DNA of 64,000 nt from Triangularia verruculosa (Eukaryota; Ascomycota; Sordariomycetes; Sordariales; Podosporaceae), in the NCBI GenBank assembly GCA_033296885.1, contig MU863930.1, positions 170,587 to 234,586 on the forward strand. The letters are read 5' to 3'. Position numbers and translations under genes: made by a program. Below the pieces are notes generated by a model, which did no database searches, was not told where the DNA came from, and saw only the letters and a list, made by a program, of their open reading frames with translations. This document shows positions 33,087 to 44,030 of this stretch, one piece after another. Each line of letters starts with the position of its first letter. Position 1 is the stretch's first letter.

Positions 33087-34611
33087 CTTGGCTGGATGGT
33101 AATTAGCTTCGCCATCTGATGGAGAGATTGAGTAGAGGCTAGGACAAAAGAAAGACTCGAAGGCACTCACATGTAGCCGGCTCTTAGCCGTCGACTTCAG
33201 TGCGATAGAGTCGCAAATATCGAAGAGAGGGAGAGGGCGAGTCGGTCTCGTGTGAGGGTTGGCCACCGGTGGTAGTAGGGCAGGTTTGACGCTGTCGGAG
33301 AGTTTCCGTATTGACAGTACTTGGTAGAAAGGTCGTAGCAAGTCGCACTGCCAGATGGAATCGTGGGAGTGGGAGCGGAAGCGGGGTGAGGAGGAAGCGT
33401 GGAGAGGAAAAAGGAAAGAGGAAAGAGCTTTGGGTTCCCAGTAGGTATTTCAGTGGAAATGAGGTGAGGCGGGGCTGAGGTCGAGGTTGGGAGTAGGAAG
33501 GCAAGTGAAACTGGGCGGTACCTTTCAGGTCTCGACGGTAATATCGGCGGGGGTGTCGTTGATGATAGCTTTAGGAAGGGACGCCTGAAAGGGACTGGGG
33601 CAAGCCTTCCATTATGGTGCCTGAAGAGCAGCAGCTATGAACTTGGAAGCAGTTTGTCTTTAGAACATCATCACTGTGAAAGGATTGGAAAGCTTCCAAG
33701 CCTTGTTGTTGTGCTTGTTTACATATGATCATCAGGCAGGCAAGCTGCATATCTCCTTGTTACCCCTTCCTTCTCTCTGCAGTCCTCACGTGGATGATGC
33801 TAGCTTCAAAGAAACTATGGCAACAAGCAATGGAAGTTATCTATGTTATAGTCTGTACATAGCCCGGACAAACACAACTGCATCTGAGGGCAAGATGCAT
33901 CAAGATGAGGGAACACACTGCAGACAGTGAAGAGTCTGGAGAAGAACAGTGACTGTGGGTCGCATAGGAGATGTTGTTCCTGACAGCAGTGATCTTCCGG
34001 GCTGAGCGTTCCCTCGTGAATAAAAAGACCTGAATTACAGGTCACTCGAAGAGTATGGTTTTCATATTGAGTGTCATTGAATCCTCAAAGGTCAATGTCC
34101 TGCATATGAAGAAGAGTGAACTTCCAGCCCCTAGTCAGCTTCAGCACCATGTTCAAGCTCACCAACATCTTCAACTGCAGGCAAAAGACCCTCGGATGCC
34201 TCTCCGAGATGTCAGGAAGTTCGGGACTGGCCTCCGATCAACACTAGTAATGCCAGGACCCTAGATTGCCAAGATGGGTCCAACTGATTATCTCCCTCCA
34301 ATCATCGAACATGATAAAAGTGGCGTTATCGGGTAGCTCTTGGCAGGTGGAGAGGGGCTCAACTCCCTCACCTCGTTCAGAAACACGATTGCGTCTTCTT
34401 GTTTTCTCTCGTACACATTTCTCAGTGTCATCCCCTGAAGATCTTTAGAGCTTTGCATGTGCTGTTTCAGGGAGATGGCATTTGCGCAATAAAACTTTCT
34501 CTGGCCATACACCCCCGCATTGAACACCCCGCAGTCCAAAGCTTCAAGAGCTCAAACATCATCAAATTCTCATATCCAGCACGGTGAGATACCCTCACCA
34601 AACCCGCCACA
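33087..34611. other. Intergenic region between divergent genes
   Basis: Promoter DNA for the 927-residue gene (-) and for the lactone oxidase (+). On the sense strand of the former, 33500-33180 is C/T-rich (CCCCTTCCGC-type), as expected of a leader. Open frames at 33676-34448 are short and domain-free. Confidence 0.45.
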
Positions 34612-36273
34612 ATGGCATCCACAACCGAGGATCTCTCCCATCTTCCTTTGGAAATCCGCTCCATCATCACGTCCGAGTCCTCAGATGGCACCCCCTTCCC
34701 TGCCTCCCCCATCCCTCACACCCACCGTACCTGGGCCCGGACCTTCAGCTCTCACCCCGAAGTCTACCTCCAGCCCTCCACTCTTCCTCAGATAACCAAA
34801 ATCACCAATCTTGCCCGTCGATGCCGTCGCCGGTTGGTGGTTGTCGGCTCAGGTCATTCACCCTCGAACTTGACCTGCACCTCCTCCTGGATGGTAAACC
34901 TAGACAAGTACTCCCGCGTCCTCTCTATCGATCCCACCACCGGCCTCTGCGTACTTCAATCTGGCATCAGGTTATGGCAGCTCAGCGAAGCCCTCAACAA
35001 GGAAGGGTTTGCCCTCCCCAGCATGGGCAGCATTAACGAGCAATCCATCGTTGGTGCCATCACCACGGGCACTCACGGCAGTTCCCTCAAGCATGGATTG
35101 ATCTCCGAAGGAGTGGAATCCCTCAAAATTGTCCTCGCTAATGGAGAGGAAGTCAGCTGCTCGCCAACGGAAAGACAAGACCTTTTCCGCGCCGCCTTGT
35201 TGAGTCTAGGCGCCATTGGTATTGTCACAGAGGTGACTTTCAGAGCCGTCAAAGCGTTCAGCTTGGCCTGGGAGCAACAGATTGACCCTGACAGCAAACT
35301 GTTTGCGGAATGGGAATCAAAGGTGTGGAAACAATCAGAATTTGTTCGGGTTTGGTGGTTCCCCTACATGAGAAGGGCCGTGGTTTGGAAAGCGGACAAG
35401 GTGGATGGGAATGACCTGGACACAGGCATTGTCAAGAATTATGATCCGCCTACGAGCTTCCAGGATGGCAAGTTTGGGTATTTTGTCTATCACAACCTAC
35501 TGGCACTGGCGAGGTGGTTTCCCAGGATTACCCCCTGGGTGGAGTGGTTTGTGTTTGGACTGCAGTATGGGTTTGGAAACGGAGAGGCGACGGTTACGCG
35601 GGCGGTGCAGCCGAGCTACAAGGCCTTCCTGTTGAACTGTCTGTATAGTCAGTTTGTGAACGAGTGGGCCATTCCGCTTGAGAAGGGCCCGGAAGCGCTG
35701 CAGAGGTTGGCGGCTTGGTTGCATAGGTTGCAGCCAGGAGATGAGGGGTATGTCGAGCACAAGATCCCATTCAGCGCGGAGGGGCTTTGGGTGCATAGTC
35801 CAGTCGAGGTCAGGGTCAGTGATACGACGGTGAAGACGTCCGCAGAAAGGGGGAATAGGCCATGGTTGGATATCACCCCCGATGATGGGCCGGCACTGTA
35901 TCTCAACGCTACAATGTACAGGCCGTATCTCCGGGACCCGAGCTATAATGCGACGGAAAGGTACTACGAGGCTTTTGAGTGGTTGATGAGGGACCTGGGA
36001 GGAAAGCCACACTGGGCAAAGACATTTGCTGTCACGCCGGAGGATTTTGCGAGCAAGCAATGGTACGGAGAGAATTTCCACCAGTTCAGAAAAGTCAGGG
36101 ATGAGGTTGATCCGCTAGGTATGTTTGTTGGACCCTGGCAGCGCAAGTTCCTGCTAGGAGAGCCGGCGGAGGAAGAGGACAGACTTGCCCTGGAAGAAGT
36201 TGGGTTTGAGCAGAAGCCCGCAAAGGATGGCGGTTTTCTAGTTACTGGGCACCAAAATGCGCCTGTCGCATGA
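34612..36273 (+). CDS. ALO1: D-arabinono-1,4-lactone oxidase
   Basis: A single exon of 553 residues. It oxidises D-arabinono-1,4-lactone to D-erythroascorbic acid, the last step of the fungal ascorbate-analogue pathway, at the mitochondrial outer membrane in yeast. The FAD-binding-4 (VAO) domain is clear: RTWARTFSSHPEVYLQPST, then LVVVGSGHSPSNLTCT with the His that carries the covalent flavin in yeast Alo1 (about residue 81), then GFALPSMGSINEQSIVGAI and TGTHGSSLKHG. The sugar-lactone oxidase C-terminal domain follows, with VWWFPYMRRAVVWKADK, and the family-specific HWAK motif in GGKPHWAKTFA at about 465, ending with DPLGMFVGPWQRKFL. Length is as expected (yeast 526). No signal peptide is visible. 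The upstream gene is divergent. Confidence 0.95.
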   Translation: MASTTEDLSHLPLEIRSIITSESSDGTPFPASPIPHTHRTWARTFSSHPEVYLQPSTLPQITKITNLARRCRRRLVVVGSGHSPSNLTCTSSWMVNLDKYSRVLSIDPTTGLCVLQSGIRLWQLSEALNKEGFALPSMGSINEQSIVGAITTGTHGSSLKHGLISEGVESLKIVLANGEEVSCSPTERQDLFRAALLSLGAIGIVTEVTFRAVKAFSLAWEQQIDPDSKLFAEWESKVWKQSEFVRVWWFPYMRRAVVWKADKVDGNDLDTGIVKNYDPPTSFQDGKFGYFVYHNLLALARWFPRITPWVEWFVFGLQYGFGNGEATVTRAVQPSYKAFLLNCLYSQFVNEWAIPLEKGPEALQRLAAWLHRLQPGDEGYVEHKIPFSAEGLWVHSPVEVRVSDTTVKTSAERGNRPWLDITPDDGPALYLNATMYRPYLRDPSYNATERYYEAFEWLMRDLGGKPHWAKTFAVTPEDFASKQWYGENFHQFRKVRDEVDPLGMFVGPWQRKFLLGEPAEEEDRLALEEVGFEQKPAKDGGFLVTGHQNAPVA

Positions 36274-36928
36274 GATAGAATCCCGGCAGTTTGGCATATA
36301 AGTAGCAGGGCAAGAAACCTAGATGTCTGTTTGATGCCTTTGCTCCACACGTGGAGGTCTCCAGCTACGGGTCGCCCCGCCCACCGCACGGTCCACAGGT
36401 TTTGCTTGGCGTGCCCCGCGTCAAACCGTTCACTTGGCCAACAGCATGATCTCATCCCATCAAAACAGACTTCCATGCTAGACTATATAGGATGAACACG
36501 GCGTATCACAGGCGCGGTCTAAATTCAGAAGAAGAGGAGTGCCGCGCTAGAGGCAGATCATCGTAACAAGCTTCATTTAACAGTCTCTGACGATATGTAG
36601 GGCGTCGTTTGATGTGATGTCGAGGTGGAAAAGTGGTGGCTGGTGTCGTTTCCCGTCACCCAACCACCAGCTCCCACGCCATCCTCTTGGCCCTCTCCAG
36701 GGACAGCCCAACCTCTCGCTCAAACAACTTGAAGCACGGTATTCCCGGTTTCCCTAGGTATTTCTTTCTTTTGGACCTTGCATGATGACATGATGCGCCT
36801 TCTCCCTACTTTTCCATCCTGTTTTTACATTCATCACGATCCAATTGGCCGTGTCACCTGTGGGTTTCTGAGCAGCCGAGGAAAAGCTGCATACAGCTAG
36901 CTGTGTGCGCTCCGATTTGCAGAGAGAC
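36274..36928. other. Intergenic region with a possible minus-strand exon
   Basis: Contains the 3' flank of ALO1 and the promoter of the DUF3433 gene. A short minus-strand open segment with protein-like composition (36753-36656) is listed separately. There is otherwise nothing to report. Confidence 0.4.
36656..36753 (-). other. Possible terminal exon or gene relic
   Basis: On the minus strand, behind an ACCTAG acceptor-like site, 32 codons read KPGIPCFKLFEREVGLSLER and then AKRMAWELVVG before a TGA. The composition is strikingly coding-like (helical, amphipathic, one Trp, few rare residues), and the same frame stays open upstream to about 36800. An adjacent segment in another frame (NWIVMNVKTGWKSREKAHH, about 36855-36800) also looks coding-like. 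I could not connect the two with a normal intron, so this may be the end of a small unrecognised gene or the relic of one. No family recognised. Confidence 0.25.
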
Positions 36929-39732
36929 ATGAGCTTCCAGAACAACAACACAACCCGCCCAGGACAGCCTCGTGTGTACACCGACAAACCCCACCCTCGA
37001 TTGGATTGCCTTGCTCACGGCCAATTTTAGGATCACATATGCAGTACAATCTTGCACAACAACCAAGATCACACTCGAATTCTTCTTCCGAAGTCACACC
37101 TCCACAGCGGGACGAGGGGCATGCAGCTTCTGCCTCTCATCCCAGCTCCCTCCCACCACCAGCACCACCACAATTCTCCCACGCACCAAGCCATCCAACC
37201 TCTCCACCAGTCCGGCCTACCTCGTACGGAGCGGACCAGATTCACAACCCTCCTGCTGCTGCGCGCGCATATGGACAGCCCGTCGTAGTTGAGGGACCCT
37301 ATCAGCGTGGCACAAACAACATGGCTTCACCGCCGGGATACCAGCAGCCCGGCTCCGACTGGGAGCCTGCTTTCAATGCCCGAATGTTGACCGATTTCAG
37401 AGAGGATCTTGCCCGGTTAGACGGTGTCATCACCCCCGGAGTTGACGACACTCCATATATCCATCATGCCATTGAGGCACTCACTCGCCGTGATCGTGAC
37501 ACCGGTTATTCCGCCAATGAGTCTTCCAGCGGTGATAGCGCTCAAGCCTGCCCATCCATCCATCCAAACCAACCCAACCGCCAAATATACCAGCACCCTC
37601 AGCAAACCACTCGGCCAATCTCAACTGGACCAATTCAGGAAGGTGATGAAGTATTGCAACCTCCTAATCCGCAATTCTCAAAGCCGAATCCTGCCGCTTC
37701 TGCCGACTCACTCGCCGACAGTTTACTCAAGGGCGCAAGGAAGCCTGCCCAGCCTCACGAATGGAGGCCAGTCGAGAGAGAAGAGATACTGAACAAAACA
37801 GGTGAATGGAAGGCGTCCGGCGTTCCACCACTCACATTTAGACCATGGCCATTGCGGCCGCCAGCGTTGTTTGGGTTCATGGCGATGTGTGTGCTGATGA
37901 TCGCAGCTCTGGCCTTCAGTGCTGTTTGGTCTCATCTGAAGCAGGGGTTGGTCGGTTGGGACGATATCGTGGGAGGGCGGTATTTCGTCTTTCGGATTCT
38001 GCCACAGCTGATCGGAGCAATTTTCCTGCTTTATGCCCAGTTCATCATCACCACCATCTTTCGGGTCCTGCCTTTTGTACGGCTCGCCTCGGACAACCCC
38101 GACACCCGTGACGGTGCCGTATTTCAGCAGCTTTACCCTTCGTTTTTGTGGCCCCAGTTCATTGGCCCATGGAATGTTTGGGTGCCCATCTTTGTCACTT
38201 GGTTGACGAACTTTACTGTTCCTCTTCAAAGCTCACTCTTCACGGCCATTCTTGTGGACAGAGGAGAGGAAAGAGAGTGGGTTTGGGCGACGTGTCAAGG
38301 TGTTGCCTGGACACTGGTGGGATTGTACCTGCTACTTCTTATTTCCACCGTCATCGTCTGGAGGTTCTGGGCGACAACCGAAAAGACGGGTCTGATCTGG
38401 GACCCCCGCTCCCTCGCCGATTACATCGCCATCGTCTCCGAAACCAACACGGCGACCGACTACCGCGGCACCCAACTAGCCCGCGGAATCGAGGGTATCC
38501 GCTTCGCCCTACGCCGCCGCGCCCACGATAGGTTGGGTTACTGGACATGGAAAGACGGACGTCCCGGTTACTGGCACACGCTGGGCAGCCCGATGGACAA
38601 CGAGTCCAACCTCCTCCCTTTCCCGGATGTAGCCAGCGGCCAAAGGATGGAAAAGCAGCCGTTTACGAACCAAAGCCCGTTGATCGAGAACCCAGAGCAC
38701 CACGCCGACCTTGAAGCCTCGGATCCCACCACCGCCATCCGCCACCGATACCTCCCCTGGATACTGCGGACCAGCCAACTCCTCTGGTTCATCGTCGCAA
38801 GCGCCATCCTCCTCGCCGCCCTCTTCGTCGTTTCTTTCTTGCCCGCGACTCGAATAAGCCAGGGCTTCACCCCCGGCCTCAGAGCGGACCCCCAACCCGG
38901 CGCCTTTTCCCCAGCCAACTTCCTCTACGCGTTTTTACCCTCGTCCCTGGGCATGCTGCTCTTCCTCGGCTTCCAGCACATCACCACCCACTTTTTGATC
39001 CTCACCCCCTGGGCAGCCCTTTCTTCTCCTGGCGGCTGCCGTGCAGAGGAGGGTTTGTTGGCCGATTACCCCGCCTGCCTCCCGCTCCAATCCAGCTTCA
39101 AGGCGCTCAGGAACAAGCACTTCCGCGCGGCGTTTGTGTCCCTCTGTTCGGTTTTGTTTCTGGCGATACCGATCCTAGCAGGAGGGATGTTTATGGCGCT
39201 GACGAAGCTCTTCCGAAGTAGGGCTGACGACGAAGACGGTGTCGTGACGGAGACGTGGGAGCAGGAGGTGAGGATGTACGCCAACATGCCGGCTTACATC
39301 CTTTTGCTTGCTGTGCTGTCGCTGTACCTGGTGGCGTTGGTCTCGCTGGTGCCCAAGAGGAGGAAGGAGATGGGCATGCCGCATGGGGTTGGCTGTCTGG
39401 CGGAGATGATTGGGTATTTAGTTAACAACGAGCTGAGGGAGGAGCTGCCGTTTAAGAGGTGCGTGAACAAGGAGGAGTTGTTGGAGAGAATGGGGGCGGG
39501 GAGTAGGGGGAATGGGGGGATTGATATGAGTCCGAGGTGGTACTTTGGGTTTGGGGGGGAGGGGGCGGCGGGGGTGCCGCTTATGGGTGGGGGGGAACAG
39601 CAGCAGAATGGGAATGGGAATGGGGGGGGGATGGAGACGGAGTTGGGGGTGAGGAGGATGAGGAGGTTTACCGAGAAGAGGAAGGTTAGGAAGAGTATGA
39701 TTAGGAGGGGGAATGATGGGTTGTCGATGTGA
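36929..39732 (+). CDS. DUF3433 multipass membrane protein
   Basis: Two exons, 36929-36971 and 37031-39732, with a 59-base GTGTGT-TAG intron (phase 1), give about 914 residues. The 43-base first exon supplies MSFQNNNTTRPGQPR; without it the frame would start at the internal ATG 37039. Residues 1-275 are disordered and rich in Pro, Gln and Ser. The first DUF3433 region begins PLTFRPWPLRPPALFGFMAM, with helices to VIVWRFWATTEKTGLIWDP and then the soluble ADYIAIVSETNT-RGIEGIRFALRRR segment. A second membrane unit starts YLPWILRTSQLLWFIVASAI and contains PWAALSSPGGCRAEEGLLAD, with further helices to about 810. The basic tail ends KRKVRKSMIRRGNDGLSM. The family is fungal-specific, with a duplicated transmembrane module and unknown function, probably in the plasma membrane or another secretory-pathway membrane. 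Confidence 0.9.
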
Positions 39733-40908
39733 GAAGGCTTTTTTTTTCTGGAGTTATTGGAAGGGTGGGAGGGGGATACCATGGGTTTTATTACACTGCA
39801 AAGCATGTTTGTTGTTGCATGGCATGGGCAAGGCGAGCATTTTCCCGGGCGAAAGACTTTTTTTTTTTACAAAAAGTTTGTGTTGAAGATTTGTGGAAGG
39901 GAGATACCAGGGAGGGGGGGAATAATGTCTGAAATGTTTGATGGGAGAAATTGTAACCAAGATGAAATGGGGAAAATGTGTCATGATAAATGTATTTGGG
40001 GAAAAAAAAAGATGGGGAGGATTCTTTGTCACATATTTTTGTCAAGACCGCGAACAAACAACAAAACAAAACAAAACAAGCCCAGTCAGCAAGATAGCTC
40101 TCCAACATGGAAACCGATCACGCTCCCTTTTTGGTGTGACATTTTTGACATCTTCACCTTTTTACAATTTTTAGAAGCTGTAGAGAAACGTATGATATTT
40201 GGCTACTTTTTTAAACTTTGTATAAACACCCTAGATCACAGCATTATTAAAGAGCGAAATCTGCCATCGTTGTGGAATGCTTGTGAACATACTTCCATTC
40301 CTTTCCATCGGGATACTTTTTCAGACATTTTTTTTTTTTAAAAAAAAAAAAAAGACACGAATTTCGTAGTCAAGTACCCCAAAAGACTAAGCCGTGAGGC
40401 CTTACAGGTATCCTACACCAAGTCCCCCAATCCTTATTTTTTTAGCCCCTTCCCTTTTGCCGTGAGGCAATTTCCCTTCTTTTTGTGCAGTGATTAGAAT
40501 TAGCAAGATAGGTATATTCCTGCTCTCGATGATTATAACATCTCTCTCTCTCTCTTCTCTCCATGCAGGGTATGTATGCAAACGTAAATGATACTGGGGC
40601 ATTTTCCCAAAAGCCCTTCCCCTTGTGTTTGGGTGATGATGGTGGTCCTGTTCATCCCATCTCCCGAATGGACAAAAAACGTATTGTGTTGTTGGTGTGT
40701 ATGTCTGATAAATATGGGCTCGCTTGTGTACTTTTGCCCCGAAGCCCCTGGGTGGCCTACAGGAAGTACTCTCGTTGTCCTGGAAGATTTTTGTGTCCCA
40801 GATGTGTATTATAAAGTGGCCGTGTGGCCTGGTGTGTCACTCTATCTTATTTGTGACGAGTGATCTGGCCGTATCTTCTCTTTCTTGATCAGAGTAGACC
40901 CGGCTGAA
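39733..40908. other. Intergenic region between convergent genes
   Basis: 3' flanks of the DUF3433 gene (+) and the CNL1-like gene (-). The first ~300 bases continue the G/T-rich skew of the DUF3433 gene. A T12-A14 palindrome lies at 40328-40353. The small open frames here are low-complexity Lys/Phe/Cys-rich and not credible. Confidence 0.5.
40328..40353. terminator. T12A14 palindrome between convergent genes
   Basis: A perfect poly(dT)-poly(dA) inverted repeat sits roughly midway between two converging transcription units. It is AT-rich and can form a hairpin on either strand. Such tracts exclude nucleosomes and often accompany transcript ends; its use as a bidirectional terminator is inference. 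Confidence 0.35.
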
Positions 40909-41445
40909 TCATGTGCGGTGTCTCCCTGAGCTTCCATGGCTGCGATGTGACCGATGGCCATGGTCTCGTCTCGACGACCCTCCGCCGCCTGACCGCTCTA
41001 GCTCCCGCTCCAACTCTTCGGCACGCCGGCGATAGTCCCTAACAATATCCCGGATGTGCCTGATACGGTCAAAGTCCAGCTCAAGCTCGTCTATCTGCGC
41101 CATGATGTCGTGGTAGCGCGCAATCTCGGCGTCGGCATTGTCGATGAGTTGACCGCTCTGGTCATACACACTCAGTGTCACTATCTGCGATTGCTCCATC
41201 AGGTAATCTAGCCGCTGCTGAATGTGTTGCATGACCCGGTCAAAATGTCGGCCCAGCGCGGACAAGGATGAGCTGTCGATCATCAGCAGCCCTTGGGAAG
41301 AGGCCCTACTTGCGGCACGAGAGGAGGAAGACCCGGCTGCTGCGACTGCCTGCTGCCCATGCCGAAGGATCTGGATCTCGTCTTCCGTCAAGCCTAATTG
41401 TGTATCCGGCACGGCATTCGTTGGAGGCTGTTGCGACGACGACAT
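40909..41445 (-). CDS. CNL1: Probable BLOC-1 subunit CNL1 (coiled-coil)
   Basis: A single exon of 178 residues, starting at MSSSQQPP (41445); an upstream in-frame ATG at 41499 adds 18 residues that do not look conserved. The sequence is DTQLGLTEDEIQILRHGQQA, a Ser/Ala linker, then a long coiled coil: LSALGRHFDRVMQHIQQRLD, ADAEIARYHDIMAQIDELEL, DFDRIRHIRDIVRDYRRRAE. The end is disordered and rich in Gly, Ser, Arg and His. The order helix - long coil with a DELE...(I/L)RDIVxxYRxR segment fits CNL1, the yeast/fungal subunit of the endosomal BLOC-1 complex that helps Rab5 GAP recruitment and endosome maturation. The family is short and poorly conserved, so another coiled-coil complex subunit is possible. 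Confidence 0.6.
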   Translation of the reverse strand: MSSSQQPPTNAVPDTQLGLTEDEIQILRHGQQAVAAAGSSSSRAASRASSQGLLMIDSSSLSALGRHFDRVMQHIQQRLDYLMEQSQIVTLSVYDQSGQLIDNADAEIARYHDIMAQIDELELDFDRIRHIRDIVRDYRRRAEELERELERSGGGGSSRRDHGHRSHRSHGSSGRHRT

Positions 41446-42590
41446 GGCGAACAAGACACCGCAACGAAGCGGGAATGTAGAGACTGACGACTTAGTCAAC
41501 TCTTGCTACTGACCCAATGTACAGCAGCAGTGACCAGTGCCCTCACCCGTGCTGTCGCTTGAGGGACCCCGAGAAACTGCTTTTCTCGGTCAACCCTCCA
41601 CAGTAGCCGACAGATTCCCGGAGCTTCAGAATTTCCAATGGATGGTGCAACTGTACATCAACCGTCCCTGTCGCACACAACAGTGTGCCGGCGGGTGCAC
41701 CGCTTGACCCAGGAATTCACAGTGTGCAGCAACCTTATCGTTTCTATAGCTCGGGACGGGGTATCGTATCACGACTGCGGGAAGTAGAGAGCTGCGGGGT
41801 AGTGAGGGTATCGTCGGTACTCGACAAGCCGAACTGTTCCAACGGCAACGAGAAGGCCGTGAAGACTGCACCGGCCGGTAGCTTGAGCGTCGGCAACGTT
41901 TTCGACGTGCACGGCATCATTGTATCGATTCGCTACTGTACTGGTGCCATAGCAGCAGGCGTTGAGGCGCTGGGCATAGGGGGCTCGACGGGGTTTCTGT
42001 ATGAAGGATCGAGCTGGTGTCGAAGCAGGCAACGAGCCGTTGCGGCACGAGGAGGGGTGGTATGTGATATCGTGGGAGGTAGGATGCAAGCGAGACCGAG
42101 CCAGCGGGACGGGGTTCCCGGCGATCTTGCTACGTCTTTGAGTGATACACGATCTTCGATGTTGCTCGCGCGGGTGGCCGTCTCGTTCATGTACTGCGTT
42201 GCGCCAGGCTCTTGAGCTTGATCATGCGTCTGTCGGAGAGGGCGGCCGGTTCTTCAGGGGCGTCGGGAGACAAACTGCGTCGAGGAGATGGCAGCAAAGT
42301 TCAATAAATGGGCTGGCATCCCCAATTCCTCGGCAGCGCATCAGCTGATAAGAGCTGCCTTCGAGCCAACGCCGGGCTCGAAATTGAGCCGAAAAAGAAA
42401 TCTCGTAGCGCAAGCAATAAATATATAGCGCAAGCAGCCGGGTGATCTGCCAGGAAATCACGGGAGCCCATCAATATGATAAGTGTAGAGGCACAAGCAT
42501 CTGAGACCTGCCGAATAATACGTACGAGGGAGGGAAATTCAACGGCGGGGAAATATCTGGTGGGCTCCCGGCAACCGCTTTTCTTGGTCG

Positions 42591-42598
42591 TATAAATA
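42591..42598 (+). promoter_or_regulatory. TATA box-like element
   Basis: TATAAATA in a GC-containing context. The next ATG is 116 bases downstream (42714) in a short open frame. It may mark an unannotated transcript in this intergenic region. Confidence 0.25.
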
Positions 42599-42713
42599 TT
42601 TTGATCGCCGACTGTCTCGCCGCTCATCAAAGTCTCTGCCGCGTCAACTGCGGCAACAGTAGCAACGAGGATTTGGTCAGAAATCGCCAGAAGGAGGTTT
42701 TTTGTTTTTGAAG

Positions 42714-42923
42714 ATGGGCAACCCCAGAATTTGTGCTGTCATCCCAGCGCCAGTTCTTGGCATGGCCCCTTGTCGGTGCGTCCGAGCTTTGACATCACAG
42801 GGGTTCTGGTCGCACATTAACGTATTGAAGCAAGACATGAAAGCCTCCCCGTTTCAAGACCGAACGCTTTGTACAGGCATACAATTGGTGTTGGAGCAGC
42901 AAATGATGTTAAGATACGAGTGA
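42714..42923 (+). CDS. Doubtful small ORF, 69 codons
   Basis: An ATG frame starting MGNPRICAVIPAPVLGMAPC and ending QQMMLRYE, downstream of a TATA-like element and a plausible leader (CATCAAAGTCTCTGCCGCG region). There is no recognisable family, signal peptide or splice partner. The position behind a promoter-like sequence is the only reason to list it. Confidence 0.12.
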   Translation: MGNPRICAVIPAPVLGMAPCRCVRALTSQGFWSHINVLKQDMKASPFQDRTLCTGIQLVLEQQMMLRYE

Positions 42924-44030
42924 GATCCAGGTACGGAAGCATCGAGCTGCCCCACCAGATCCCGCCGTGTAAGTGCGCGCCAAGCCTCTCGAGATGCTTT
43001 CATCACCTTCGTCAAAGGTCGGGTGAGGGTGATGAAGAATCTCGATAATCTCATTCAGTAGATCCGGAACGGCGGCAGTGGCGCGCGGGCGCATGGACGT
43101 CGACAGCAGATGCGAATCTCAAATTGCGAATCAAAAGAATGGGATCTGCGAACTGCCGCAATCTGGCGCAGCCTTCTGTCCTATCAGATCCACAGCAAGA
43201 ACCCTGGTCCATCACTTCAGCCTCATCCGTTATCACCAACAATGACCCAAAGAGCTCACTGGTGTCCTGGCTTGTTCGTACTTTACGACCTCAAGGTTGA
43301 CTAAGAATCTAGAGGGTTTTATCTTGGGAGACGATTTTCTTTAACTAGTCGATGTAGATGACTGGTTAGGCTACGCTCTACGAAAGGAAGCAGAAAAATA
43401 CACCGACCATCTAGGCTAGGTCACACCATATGGTGCCTTCATCCGTAGGCATAGTCTTTTAACAACTTATCCAACGTCTTGCAATTTCTGACCGCCAGAA
43501 TGCAAGCATCGGTCGTCATATGCTTGTCTCCTCGGGCATGTATGCTCGAGAAGGAGTTCGGAGCGGTCTCCTCCGAGGTCGAGTGGGAGAATACACGTCT
43601 AGCCGAGCCATCAGTTCGTTTTCCTAGCAACCCACCACCGACAGCTGCATCTCAAGCCCAGATAATGCCTCTTCACATCGTGTTGAAGCTGAGGACTTGG
43701 TGACGATGGTGCTTACCCACTGCATACCCCAAGAAAAACTATCGAGTTAAGCGGATATGAGCTTGGCAGGGGACAGCATGCAGTGTCACTTCAACTGCAG
43801 AGTCAACGGCGATATCAACCAAACATGAACAACTAGCCTGTACGTCGGCTTCACCATCCCGCGTTCCCCGTCTTCACTTCTGGGCGTGCCATGCTTCCAT
43901 CAATAAGGAGCCGGCTCGTGGTGGACTCACCATAGCTTGCGCGAATATAACTTGGAGCTCTCTCCCAGTCTTTGCTCATGTCTAGGCCTCCTCAAGCTCA
44001 GGTTCGTTCTTACCCGGGCTCACTTTGAGG

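Larger units (their letters stand above)
41446..44030. other. Intergenic region, 2.6 kb
   Basis: Lies between the divergent CNL1-like (-) and esterase (+) genes. A 176-codon + strand frame (41685-42215) has no domain, no clear start context and overlaps several minus-strand frames; I do not accept it. A promoter-like TATAAATA at 42591-42598 is followed by a 69-codon ATG frame at 42714-42923, noted separately. The remainder shows no feature. Confidence 0.4.

Noticed and set aside
41685..42215. A 176-codon + strand frame
   Set aside because: No recognisable family, no start context and several overlapping opposite-strand frames.
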